Of a stretch of 64,000 nt of DNA, positions 1-11,016 are shown in pieces (position 1 is the first letter of the stretch; each line of letters begins with the position of its first letter). The stretch is from contig NC_042521.1 in NCBI RefSeq assembly GCF_900963305.1, forward strand, positions 8,265,614 to 8,329,613, read 5' to 3'. The notes under the pieces were generated by a model that made no database searches, was not told the DNA's origin, and was given only the letters and a program-made list of their open reading frames with translations. The DNA is from Echeneis naucrates. Its lineage: Eukaryota; Chordata; Actinopteri; Carangiformes; Echeneidae. The translations under genes and the position numbers were made by a program.

Positions 1-482
1 ATATAAAGTGGGCCTTGCATAGATACCTGACAAACAAAGAAGTACCCAGTTAGGCCTTTCCCCCTTCTTTGCAGGTAAAATGTTTTGAAAATTGAGACAT
101 GAACAATGATAACCTCTCTCTTAGATGATAACAGTCATTTGAAAAAATTGCAAAGGTTCAGATTAAAAAAATACCAAAAAAAAAAAACAAAACACGTGGA
201 ACAAATGAAGATTTGCTTTTTTCACAGTCTTGTTTACATACTGGGATATTTGAGTTCTGGTTAACCTACAGTCACTTAAAATGTTTCTGTCGTTGTGTTT
301 GTGTTAAGCACGTTCAAGAGAAGAAGATTTGATGAATCCAAATGAAGAGAAACAAAAATCTGTTATATCTAATATTCTTAGGAATTCTCAAAACTATCTC
401 AGGACACTGGACAAGCAGTGTTCAAAGACACTCCAAAAATATAAACTGGAAAACACGTCCCCACTTTTTCACTCCCAACCCT

Positions 483-536
483 CACATGCACACAAACATG
501 CACACACACATACACATGCATACACACATATACACA
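483..536. repeat. Imperfect CA/TA microsatellite
   Basis: CA-rich run interrupted by CATG and TA steps. It gives open frames rich in His and Thr on one strand and in Cys and Val on the other, which are artefacts. Confidence 0.8.
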
Positions 537-1216
537 TCTCCATGGAAACTGATAAAAGAATAGCTGGTCCGCATAAAGAAGAATTTGACAAAGCATATGT
601 AAGAACTTGGACGGTCAGCAAGAAGCAAATTTATGGAATAAAGAAAAATGGTGGGTGGGGGTTGTGAAATATAACAAAAAAATAATATAAATAATAATAA
701 AAAAAACATGTAGAAATGCTACTCATTGAAATCTTATGAATTTATAAACGGCAGCATCTAATCCAATTTATCTTTCTATTCATCAGCGGCATTTATCTTT
801 AAATTACAGGATGTGTAACTGATATGATCGAGAACTGGATAACTGCTTGAATCCACGGAGCAAATCCGCCAGAGTCGACATCCAGCAGAGATTTTTGAGT
901 AAATACGAAGGAATGAAAGTTACGTGGATGTTGCAGATAGCAGAACAGAGAGGGTGGGCAACGGCAGAGGGGAGAGGACAAGGGAAGGAGTACAGCACAG
1001 TACACCACCTACACTCATCTCCATGGCAACTACCACACTAGAACGAGTGATAATGCAGTTCCCTCTCTTCCTATTCTGAAACTGTTCAATTGGTACCATA
1101 TGCACTGTGCGCTATGTGGGAGACAAAGCTTTCAGTTTTCCGTTGTTGCAGATGATATGAGAAGCATTTAAACATGAAGCTGTGACGTTCCTCAAAGGCT
1201 TCCAGCTATTTTAAGC

Positions 1217-1218
<2 letters not shown>

Positions 1219-1257
<39 letters not shown>

Positions 1258-1267
1258 ATGTGTGTGT
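1219..1267. repeat. TA/TG microsatellite
   Basis: About 30 bases of TA dinucleotides pass into TG repeats, a common compound dinucleotide microsatellite. Confidence 0.9.
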
Positions 1268-1353
1268 CATCCATCTATCCACCAGAGACGTCGGCCTACC
1301 CTGACTTTGAATTCGTCATCATTGCTTTAAGGGATAAGTTGTTATTTGTTTAA

Positions 1354-2978
1354 TTAATGTGTTGCACAGTGTGTGGGCAGCTGTCGCTTCCATAGAGTCC
1401 CGCAGTATTGAGGTTGATTGAATTGACCACATTTCACCCAACAGTTACTGCTGTCAGCATGACTGTAAGAGACACCCTGACAACTGCAGGCACTGTCTTT
1501 GATATCTGTGGCCTCAGAGACTGTGCAGTTTGACATTACTGTGAAATAATGTGACAGCAATAAGTACGCGACACGGCACAAATTGCGTTTAGCCTGTGCT
1601 AAATTATATTTTGGGTTTAAACAACGAGTCCTTGCTACACCCACCACTCCTTTTTTTAACCACTGTTTCAGGGTCCATTCATCCACGTCTGCTCTCATTT
1701 TGCTTTCTAAAAATCATGTTTAGCTCCACAGAACAGCTGCTGTTAAAATAACTAATTCTGCTGCCAAAAATAATGAATCCATCATGCTATGGCACATCAG
1801 TCTGAGGGGATTTTTCTTTGTTTGGTCTTCAGTTGTTTAGTGTTAATTTGTTGGGCAGACTGTCATGATTAATGCCAAATACAGTCAGTCTCTCTGTCAA
1901 ATTAGGAGATGACAAAAAAAAGAGCGAGTACGGTCTGCTGTCGGACAGCCCATCAGGACGACTTTCTGACGGCTGGTCCACCTCTGCTGTTCTTACCTGC
2001 AGCGCTTCCATCGTGGCAGAGCTCATCAGGTGCCGCGACAAAAACGGAGGGAGCTTTGATCTTTAGTTTTGGCGTCACACCTCTGGGATGCTGGTTTTGC
2101 TGTTAGAGAAAAAAAATTTACCATACTAAACAGTTTTGCAATTTGCACTGTGTATAAATTAAACTGTGGCTTTTAAAACATTAGTTTTTATCAACATTTA
2201 TACTGGCATTTGAAAGACAAAGCAATTTATCAGTTCCACAAAAATCTTGGCAGATTAATTGCTTATGAAAGTAGTTGAGGTTTTTTTTTTTTCTTCTCTA
2301 TCTTAGTTATTTTTGTTTTGAGGTGTTTCTGGAAATATTAAAACACTTATCTTCTACGGTTTCTCCTCCTTCTTCTGAGCATTGCCTCTTTGATATTTGG
2401 CATCTTATCCATTGTCACGCACACACAAAGAGATCAGATTTTGTTTTTCTCATCAATCCAAAGAGCAGATTGGGTTTATGTGGTGCGGTTGTGGTTTAGA
2501 GATCAGGGATGTAGGCTCTGCAGTACATGAGAGCGTTCAAACTCCTTTTTGCAGTTATCAGTAAACAAAGAGTGCTAATGAAGCTCAGAAATCAGAAGTG
2601 TGTAAACTTTTCATGGACTAAAGATGCTGCTTCCATAGTGAGATCAGGAGAGAACAGGAACAGGAGGAGAAAATCTGCTTCCAGCCTTCCTGCAAAGCCA
2701 AGAAAATTCTGCCTAAACCATCTGGTGGGGGCTCAAAAGAGGTGAAGGCAGACACAGCAAGATTTGTACCCAAGACACCTCAACAACAGCTTCAGCAGTC
2801 AGCCATCAGCCTCATCAATGATTCACCTCGCTAAATTAAGAATATCAGATGAAAAACAAACACTTTAAAAACACTATATATATCAGAGACTGTGATTTTT
2901 TTTCTTCTGACTAAACCTACATTGTTTTTGTTACCTGGCTGGGATCTATACACAAAGACTGGCTGAGGCAGACAAAGG
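1354..2978 (-). CDS. Candidate unidentified minus-strand gene (three chained open exons)
   Basis: I do not recognise this product. Three minus-strand segments are each flanked by plausible splice sites and can be joined in one open frame: 2978..2935 (acceptor ttgcag, donor gtaaca), 2099..1997 (acceptor ctaacag, donor gtaaga) and 1706..1354 (acceptor tttttag, ends in a stop). The middle exon reads QNQHPRGVTPKLKIKAP and onward, is 103 nt, and ends in phase 1, which fits the two-base lead of the last segment. The last segment has about 117 residues with a cysteine-rich C-terminal half. Matching phases could be chance, since each junction fits by luck about one time in three, and no family motif is visible. 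It could instead be the 3' end of a neighbour of vps72, or only open non-coding sequence. Confidence 0.2.
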
Positions 2979-4018
2979 CTGCAAGATAAAGCGTAGAGGA
3001 GCGATTTGAGTTCATTGCATGAGGGGTCAAAGGCGTCACACCAGTGAAGTACTCAGTCCTGTTCGTGAGAGACTTACTCTGTGATTGTACCCTGAAAACA
3101 AAATATATAAAACCTAATTAAAGGCCTAGAAGGACCAATGGAAACAAACAGTGCTCTTTGCTGTGACACTTGAGACAAGGACAGTTTCATGCTATTGAAA
3201 GAAAAAAAATTACATTTTTCCGCAATACAGCTTCAGCTCAAACAAATTCCAGTCTGTGGTGTTGAGATACTATAAAATGCATTATTCAGTGTCTTCTCTC
3301 ACCTGATGTCTGAAAGTGGAGGAAATGTATGTTTGCTGTCGACGACTGAGTATCTTATTAATTAATTTTTGTCACAGCGCTGACTTTTAGTATGCAGTTC
3401 CACCTTGGTCCTTGCATTGTAGTTGTTGTTTCAGCTGTTTACCTTTGAGTGTTCGAGGTCACAGACACACAAAACGTTGATTTTTTTTTTTTCTTTCAAA
3501 TATTTATTTTTTTTAAATATGTACATTTGTATAAAAAAAAAATCATAACAGGAAAATGCCAATGTGAATTCAAAATCAATTCAGGATTTAAGGTTTTCAT
3601 CCACACACTTGTCTTGGTATTAATAAACAGAACCAATTCCCTTACACAAAGGTATCACAACTAAGACGCATTCTACCGAATTTGGTTTGTCATGTTTGCT
3701 TTTCACCCATTTTCTGTGATTCTTTTGTACCCAGGCAACAATAACTCTAAAAATAATAGCAAAATTACCTTTCATCAATTTAATACCTGAAACATAACAA
3801 TCACAAATATTGCTTAATCCAAAACTTCAGCAACTTTTTCTTTAATTCAATGGGCGCTGTCAAGATGGAGAAAAGTTAACTTAGAAAGTCGTTTGAAAAA
3901 ATGTTTTTTCGACTTTTCCCACATCACGATTAAGTTGTTTTTTTTACCTGAACTGAAATATAAAAAAGACAAACAAACCCACCTTAAAAAAAATAAAAAT
4001 AAAATAAAATAATTTAGT

Positions 4019-7000
4019 CTATGTTGCAACTGCACTCTGCTTGACAAGCATTTTCTGTCGAGCACCTTTAGTTGCTGAAGAATCAAGTCCAGCCACCCCT
4101 CCTGAAGTGTTTGGAAATCCGTGAGCAGCTACGTATTTACGATACGCTTCTCGAATGATGCGGAAGGCTCGTGTGTTAGCGTACGGTATATCAGTGACCG
4201 GGTCTCTGTACAGCGCAGCCTTGTGAGTGACGGGACAAACTTCCTGCACAGGAAGCTGAGGACTTCCCTGTGCACTGAATGGAAAAGCTGCCTCAAAGGC
4301 CTCGTCATCACTGAATGTTATGTAGGTACGGGAGCACAACCCTCCAGCAGGCTGCTGAGAAGGTGTGGTAGGATTCTGCGGTGCAGTCTGTGGAACATCC
4401 TGATCCAACCTTCGAAAAATGATAAAATAACAAAAATTGCATATCAGGCATATTACATATGTATAGTTCAATCATTTGAGCTAATAGCAGAAAAAAATAA
4501 TTTTTGACAGCGGAAGAACTGGAAGAACTGCTAATCTAGCCATGCAATGCTTGGGTTGTAAAAATTGGTACACTACAAAAAATTCACAGAGGTAGCCTGG
4601 CCACCATGAAGAATCATAGCATGAGATCATACATACCCTTCAACATCTACGTTTTCTTCTTTTAGTACTGAATGAGAGACAAGGGGCATCAGGACTGAAT
4701 GGTAACGGATAGTTGGTCCTTCAAAACGCCGCTTCTTGTGAACTTGTTTCTTCTTGTCTGCCTCCAGACGTTCATAGTTTTCTAAAAAAAAAAAACAAAA
4801 AAAACAAACAAACAAAACAAATCAAAAAACAATCACACCACCAAACCTCTCTCTCTCGCTACATAAATATACATATATTTATGATGCAGAACATTTTGGT
4901 GCGAGGCCTCTTTTGGTCTTACCTAGTGATCGAATATTGATCTCAGCTGTTATCTTGGCCTCAGCCAGCAGTTCTTCCTGGGTAAGAGGCCGGTCACGGT
5001 GGGCCCCTCTCCGTCTCCGAGGGGCATCCTGACGCTCTTGCAAGCGCAGATTGGTCTTTCGGGTGTGTTCACTCGTAGACTGTCGCACAGACTTCCGAGC
5101 TAAAAAATAAAGACAAAGGCTTGTGTTCCAAAAAATCTCACACTCCATTTTATTGTGTTTATTACATGGCAGAATGTGTGTTAAAACAACTAGAGTATTT
5201 TAGATCATTTATGTGAAAGTATCTGACAACAGTGTTGTTTTTTGGGGGAGGGTTGTAGCAATCTTACTTTCACTAAAATCTTGGAATTCTTGTGGAATCC
5301 TCCTTTTCAGCTCAACTTTAGTTTTCTCAGTCTTCTTCAGTTCCTCTGAGGGTCTCTTCGGTTTAGGTTTTGCTACTTTAATAGGTTCCTTTAGTTACAC
5401 ACAAAATACCAAATTACACATAAATAACTAACCAGCAAATAAGTCTCAAATTTCCCCAACAGCAAAAACAAAGGGCTTGCAATTGTAATGTGATCTTATT
5501 CTAATATGTGGTGGCAAGGCTAAATCTTTATCCCCCTATGGCTGCTATTAAGGGACTTGTGCTTAGCAAATAGTGGCTGCAGTAGATTCACAGCATCCAC
5601 AGTAAAAAAAAATATGTCACAGAATTATGCAGAGAAAAAAAAAAAAAAACAAAAACAAGCAGGTATCTAAAAGCTATTACATTTGGTTTCAGAGGAAAAG
5701 GCAATTTCCATACCTATGCAATGAATAAAAAAGAAATACTCTCATGTCACAAAAATTTTATGCTGCACTAGAACTTAAAATGTCTCTTGGGCATGAATAT
5801 AGAATTATTATGCTTGACAGCTGCTAAACGAACTGTCACTACCTTATAAGCTTTGGTGACAACTCGACTTTTCCGTCGCGGCGCATCTTCCTCCTGATCG
5901 CTGTCTGGCTCATCTCCCTCATCAATGTCAAAGTCACTGTCCACCTCGTCCTCTGTGTCTGAATGTTCTCCATGATACTCATCATCTCCCGATTCCTGAA
6001 AGAAAACAAATTGGCATACAATTTTAGCCTAAAGTGTTTGCAAAAGCAGCTCACAGTGTGTTTTCCTGTTAATAAAAAGGAGTTATAAAGGAGCTACTAC
6101 TATCAGGCTCATGTTGTGAACACTTTATGTGCTTGAAGTCCACAAAGAGAAACCTGGATCCTTTTAAGATAGAGTTGCTGTTGTTTGTAGCTATGCAAGA
6201 ATACTGACATTGATTATGTTATAAAAACAGAATGAGACACATTCCGTAGCTCAGAGGAAGACAAATTAGAGGCAAGCACTGAATGGCAAATTGACAGAAA
6301 ACGTGTACAAATTTATGTAACTGTACTGACACAATCATGACAATATATGCCAATACAAAGAAACTGCAATGAAGAACAACAAAACTAGTTGTAAGTTAAA
6401 TACTCACAATGATTGACATTATATATTGAACATTTTTAAGTATGTCAGCAGATATGATAACACGACTGTATCAAGTGCCAAGAGAACTGAAATGATGATT
6501 GTCACGACTAATATCAGAGCTGCATTCATTCATTCGGTTTCTACCGCTTATGTTTCCAGGTCACGTGGTATGCTGAAGCCAATCCCTGCTCACATTGGGG
6601 AGCTGGGATTGGCAGGGTACGACCTGGACAGGTCACCAGTCCATCACAGGGCCAACACACAGAGACAGACAGAGACCAACAACCACCTATACTCACACCT
6701 ACGGGCAATTTAGAGTCACCAGTTGCCAAACTGACCTAAACATGCATGCCTGTGGATGGCGGGAGGAAGGCACTGTACTGCCAACTGCCAAAACAGCCAA
6801 TACCAAATACCGCTTCACAAACTGACTCTTGACACAACAGCTTTTTGAAGAAACGTATTTGCACTGTACTTTGGAAAGCCACAAAATCAAATAACAGCAT
6901 GTAATTCTTTATCAAAGTTAATAGCTTGAAGCTTTTATTCTATTTTGGAGTCTAATGAGACATACAGTTAGTTAGACTTGTGCCAGTTTGCTAGTTACAC

Positions 7001-7467
7001 ACGACTAAATCAAATGCAATTAAAGCTAACTTCATTAAGATATTATTGAAATTGAGAGAAACATTGATTAATCTCACATCATGGGATGGAGTCAAATATG
7101 TTTCTTATGTTTTGCCCCTCAATATAAATATCAATAATGTCAAGAGTAAGCCTTTAAAAAACGATCGTAGCCTGAAGATTTTAATAACCATACCTAGTTT
7201 ATGATCACTCTCCTAGTTCCCATGCCTTTAACAGAAAAAACTGACCGGCTCCGCTAGTTTAGTCTTAATAATCGTGTAGTCGACCCACACAATGCTAACG
7301 CTAATGCTAACGCTAGCTCGCTCAGCGTGTACATCAGATTCGTCACTCACGTCGTTGAAACCTCCATAAGTGGTCTTGTAAAATTCGTCCTCTTCTTCGG
7401 CGTCCAGCAGCTTTGACATGCGGTTCCCCGCAGTCTTTCTGGGCTCCCGGCCGACTGCCAGACTCAT
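4019..7467 (-). CDS. vps72: Vacuolar protein sorting-associated protein 72 homolog (YL1), complete
   Basis: YL1 is an H2A.Z/H2B chaperone subunit of the SRCAP and TIP60/p400 chromatin-remodelling complexes in the nucleus. Six exons on the minus strand: 7467..7351, 5995..5843, 5388..5268, 5099..4923, 4781..4637, 4409..4019. They total 1104 nt, or 367 residues, close to human VPS72 (364). The N-terminus MSLAVGREPRKTAGNRMSKL and the EEEDEFYKTTYGGF motif are family hallmarks. An acidic stretch (ESGDDEYHGEHSDTEDEVDS) follows, the H2A.Z-binding part. Basic blocks follow, including RKSVRQSTSEHTRKT and ERLEADKKKQVHKKR. The C-terminal YL1_C domain has CSRTYITFSDD and VCPVTHKAALYRDPVTDIPY. The start is the ATG whose context matches orthologues; an upstream in-frame ATG only adds seven unconserved residues. 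A minus-strand AATAAA at 3503-3508 would end a 3' UTR of about 0.5 kb. All splice junctions keep frame. Confidence 0.96.
6535..6785 (+). mobile_element. Dispersed fish repeat, probable non-LTR retroelement/SINE fragment (family A)
   Basis: Lies in intron 1 of vps72. It runs from a 'taccgcttatgtttccaggtc' type start through 'ggacaggtcaccagtccatcacagggccaacac' and 'cctacgggcaatttagagtca' to 'gcatgcctgtggatggcggg'. These phrases recur in a repeat I know to be widespread in teleost genomes, and a second, diverged copy lies at 18365-18652 in this window. The exact family name needs a repeat library. Diverged and non-autonomous here; an open frame across it has no meaning. Confidence 0.7.
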
Positions 7468-7727
7468 GGCTGTTATCTTCTTAAACAATGCTAACTTACG
7501 TTTGGGTGTGTAGCTGGTAGCTAGTATTATGCTAACCGCTGGAGATTATAAGACTTTTTTTCTCCCCGTCGTCTCTGGATGAACTTATTCAACTATATGC
7601 TGCTGTCCGTATTTAGTTCATGTTGTGAACACAATTTAAATTCACACTAATGCACCGATAGAGTTCGTCGTAACGAGAGCAAAACAAACTGCGAGCGTGA
7701 GCCGCTGCTCTCTTGAAGCTTTCCAAA

Positions 7728-7759
7728 ACTTCCGGTGCAGCTCGCGTTTGTACTTCCGG
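7728..7759. promoter_or_regulatory. Paired ETS-type sites upstream of vps72
   Basis: Two ACTTCCGG motifs (7728-7735 and 7752-7759) lie 24 bases apart and about 260-290 bases upstream of the vps72 start codon in a relatively GC-rich patch. Such paired ETS (GABP/ELK-type) sites are typical of TATA-less housekeeping promoters. Function is inferred. Confidence 0.45.
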
Positions 7760-8718
7760 TTTACGTTCGAAATAAAACTGCTCTTAACTTGGTATTCGTA
7801 AAATTTCACTCGAAAAAACAACCAGTCTGCGACCAATTCCAAATTATCATTGAGTCTTTTCTTCATTGAGTGATTCATATTTATTTATTTTTTTTTATGA
7901 GGTGCCGAATTGTTTTGAATGGCAGCTACTCAGTTGCTGTTGTCTTGGAAACCGCTGGAGTTGGTATCTTACACTGAGAGCCAACGTATTGCCATGGCAA
8001 CAACGTTTAGCCGCGCATCCTTGAAGCGGTGTTAAAAAACGTATTAAATATTTTAATACTTAATATTTTTATTCAGACTCCAGACTGTCATAAAGACATA
8101 TCCGGTTCTTTGCGTGGCCATTGCACTGAGTTAGACTATACTTTTACTTTCATACCTTTTATTTCGTGCTGACCCCTTTACTAGCTCCTCTCTGATGTAG
8201 GACTCAAAATACATTTGTAATTCAAATCGGTCTGTAAAGTGTAGTTATTTCTCCCACGTTGCTCTTTATCAGCTCATCTACTTTCTTCGTTATATGTTGT
8301 GATTTTTGAGGGTAGCGTGAAAAACCTGCATACTAAAAATAAAAGAAAGGACAGATAATTGTATTTGAAAAAAAAAAAAAAATCAGCAACAAGACATTTC
8401 TCAAAACAGAACCATTTTATTTTTTGCTGCTTTTTGAAATAAATTGTATACAAGTGATTTATTGAAGAATTAAAAACAAATAAACATACATTACAGGCAT
8501 CTATGAAAGACAGAATATAATAGCAAATGTGACAGCATCAGATTACCGGCAAAATATAGAAATACCCCTGCAAATCAATCAAATTAGACTAAATAAAAAA
8601 TGTAATTCTACATAGTTGAAACTGTGAAATTCTCTTTTAACTGTCTTGAAATCTGAGATTACTGCTTCATAAATTTTTGTATTTCTTAAATTGGAAAATT
8701 GATATTCCTCTTATTGAC

Positions 8719-10551
8719 TCATATTAGCTTCATGGTAAGCCTGCTTGTCTCTGTGTTGCCGGTGCCTCCTTTGCTATTGGACGGAGCACCTCGTGGCACA
8801 TATGCAATCGTGGCTGTGTGCTTTATTTGGCCTTTGCTCTTACTCCAAAAGACCATGAAAACAAAGCATAGGCTCACAGAGCTGAGAAATGAAACAAACC
8901 CAATGGTTGCTGCTATCAGTAATGTCTTGATGTCAAATGAATGTGTCTGATTTCCGTTTTTGCCTGGAGAGGCAAACCAACCTTTAAGATGAAAGGGGTT
9001 TTTAGAGGATGATGGGTGGACTCGGACATCCAGCTTGACAGGCATGCTGTCATTTCCTGCAGCATTAGATGCCACACAGATATAAGTGCCACTGTCTCGA
9101 GGCTGAGCATAGCGAACCTCCAATGAGCCATCAGAGAGAGCCCGTATTCTACCAATAGCGGATAAAAGTCTCATCTGTGGGTTTAGCCAGTTTACAGATG
9201 GCAGAGGGTCACCTTCTGATTTGCAATAAATCACCACTGTCTGTCCCTGATCAACTTTTACATCTCGAGGTTTGCGGTTCAGAATGCGAGGCTGGTTGCA
9301 AGTGAGCAGGCTGAGTAGCTCAACTTCAGAGAAGTCAAGAAAAGTCCAGCCCTGTAGCTGGAATGAGGTGAAGCAAGTCGGTGACTGTCCACCAAAGTCC
9401 AGGAACAGGCGTCTTTGCACCACCCACAGCAAGCGGCAGTCGCATGCCAGCGGGTTGTTATCAAGTCCGAGCGTTTTCAGGGTGTCCACCGATTGAAAAG
9501 CACCTGCCTCGAGTGTAGTGAGAAGGTTTCTAGTTACATTCAGCAATTTGAAATGTGTTAAACCCCTAAATGCCGCAATTCCAATGCGTAACAATGAACC
9601 CCCAACCAGATGGAGCTCTTGTAGCCGAAGCAAGTCTCCAAGCAGGTTCCCATGAATGTGTGTGATAGGATTGAAGGAAAGGTCAAGGTATACAAGATAT
9701 ACCAGATGATGCAATGGGATGTAGGGGATGGCACTGAGGTTGCAGTGTCTAATGGTGAGGGATGTAAGATTTAGACCAAAGAGGCTGTTTCCCAACAGTG
9801 TGTTCAGCCAGGGCCAGTGAGAAATGACGAGCTCCTTGAGGTGAACCAGATTTTGGAAGGAATAGTTTGGCAGTGTGGTGAGGCCCAGCCGGTGAAACTG
9901 GAGGCTTCTCAGCACACTAAGCTGTGCGAGTGCTTCGGTTGGCACTGCAGTCAGGTTGCAGCCATCAAGGTGCAGCTCTTGTAAACTGGTTAGCCCACTG
10001 AAAGCTTGATGAGCGATGAAAACTAAGTCATTATATTCTGCTTTAATATACTTCAGAGCAGCCAGATCACGGAACGTAAAATCTAGGAAAACAAGGATCT
10101 CGTTGAGGCTTAAGTCCAATAACTGCAGGTTTTGTAATCCGGCAAATGCTCCTACGGGAATAATCTTCAGGTGATTGCGTGCCAGACGCAGAGTTAAGAG
10201 ACTTTGCAAACCATAAAAAGCCTCCAGTTCAACTACTGCCAGAAGGTTGTCACTTAAATCTAAATCTAAAAGTTGTGTTAGAGTTTGGAACTGATGATGC
10301 ACCAGAGTTTTTATGTGGTTATGAGTTAAGTTTAGCAGTTTAGTATCTTGTGGGAGATCATCAGGCACCATGCTGAGTTGGCCATGAGAGCAGTTCACCT
10401 CGAGCGGCTCGGCGTTACAGCGGCAGGACTGCGGACACGGACGGCGTGTTTCAGATGTTAACACCAGCCCTGTGGCCAGCAAGTAGAAAACTCCCCAGCA
10501 CAGCTGCTGGTGGACAACAGTCCCCTCAAACACCTGGTGGCCTGCCCGCAT
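8719..10551 (-). CDS. lingo4: Leucine-rich repeat and Ig domain Nogo-receptor-interacting protein 4 (LINGO4)
   Basis: Type I membrane LRR-Ig protein of the LINGO family, neural cell-surface adhesion/receptor proteins. The coding region is one exon of 610 residues, the usual LINGO layout. Order: hydrophobic signal segment (about 17-32); LRRNT with CPQSCRC at 39-45; about a dozen LRRs with LxxLxLxxN repeats; LRRCT (NPLACDCRLLW); one C2 Ig domain (CKSEGDPLP to DSGTYICVASNAAG); a membrane span at about 543-569; and a 41-residue tail ending SRLTMKLI, like the RVTAKLF end of human LINGO4. LINGO4 is favoured over LINGO1-3 by VPS72 and CTSS linkage and by the SLLTLRL and LNLTSLTIRHCNLS segments. An open frame extends to an ATG at 10617, but a strong splice acceptor (pyrimidine run then ttacag) puts the exon start at 10574, so the ATG at 10551 is the likely start. 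Minus-strand AATAAA at 8458-8463 and 8416-8421 mark the 3' end. Confidence 0.93.
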   Translation of the reverse strand: MRAGHQVFEGTVVHQQLCWGVFYLLATGLVLTSETRRPCPQSCRCNAEPLEVNCSHGQLSMVPDDLPQDTKLLNLTHNHIKTLVHHQFQTLTQLLDLDLSDNLLAVVELEAFYGLQSLLTLRLARNHLKIIPVGAFAGLQNLQLLDLSLNEILVFLDFTFRDLAALKYIKAEYNDLVFIAHQAFSGLTSLQELHLDGCNLTAVPTEALAQLSVLRSLQFHRLGLTTLPNYSFQNLVHLKELVISHWPWLNTLLGNSLFGLNLTSLTIRHCNLSAIPYIPLHHLVYLVYLDLSFNPITHIHGNLLGDLLRLQELHLVGGSLLRIGIAAFRGLTHFKLLNVTRNLLTTLEAGAFQSVDTLKTLGLDNNPLACDCRLLWVVQRRLFLDFGGQSPTCFTSFQLQGWTFLDFSEVELLSLLTCNQPRILNRKPRDVKVDQGQTVVIYCKSEGDPLPSVNWLNPQMRLLSAIGRIRALSDGSLEVRYAQPRDSGTYICVASNAAGNDSMPVKLDVRVHPSSSKNPFHLKGWFASPGKNGNQTHSFDIKTLLIAATIGFVSFLSSVSLCFVFMVFWSKSKGQIKHTATIAYVPRGAPSNSKGGTGNTETSRLTMKLI

Positions 10552-10573
10552 GTGTCTGTGAGACAGAGAGGCA

Positions 10574-10740
10574 GCTGTAAAACCAAAAGGGCGAGAGAGA
10601 GAGATGATATTTAGCAAAAATGGCGGAAACAGGACTTTCTTAAACTGATGATATCTGTGTTGATTGTTTTTCTTACCTCTTGGTAAACAGGAAGTGGCTT
10701 TTCATACCCAGCCAGCAGCTGATGGAGCGGTCTGTCTTCA
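10574..10740 (-). other. lingo4: lingo4 5' UTR intron and upstream untranslated exon
   Basis: On the minus strand a donor (AAGAG then gtaaga, exon end at 10677) lies upstream of the acceptor whose exon begins at 10574. A short intron of about 102 bases thus separates a 5' untranslated exon from the coding exon. The far end of the untranslated exon cannot be fixed. Confidence 0.55.
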
Positions 10741-10958
10741 TGGACGTATCAATACTGAGGTAAAATTAGAAAAAGAGCGACAGACTTTTTCAAATTCTGC
10801 CCATCTTTGTCAGTTAATTCACAACACTTAAACACTTAAACTTAAACACTAGATAAGATACAGAGGTAACAGTGTCAACCATCCTGAAACAGCCCTCTCA
10901 AAAAAAACATTTTATAAAGCACCTTTTAACTTCTAACTAGATGGACCATTCAGCTGAT

Positions 10959-10979
10959 TTATATATATATATATATATG

Positions 10980-11014
<35 letters not shown>
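10959..11014. repeat. TA microsatellite
   Basis: Two runs of TA dinucleotides separated by a short TGTATGTG interruption. Confidence 0.9.

Positions 11015-11016
<2 letters not shown>

Larger units (their letters stand above)
1..1353. other. Left-edge sequence without a recognised gene
   Basis: AT-rich sequence. Short open frames exist on both strands but none shows a recognisable domain or a paired set of convincing splice sites. It contains a CA-rich microsatellite near 483-536 and a TA/TG microsatellite at 1219-1267. Confidence 0.6.

Noticed and set aside
6426-6890. Several open frames of 60-95 residues on both strands
   Set aside because: They fall in the family A dispersed repeat within vps72 intron 1.
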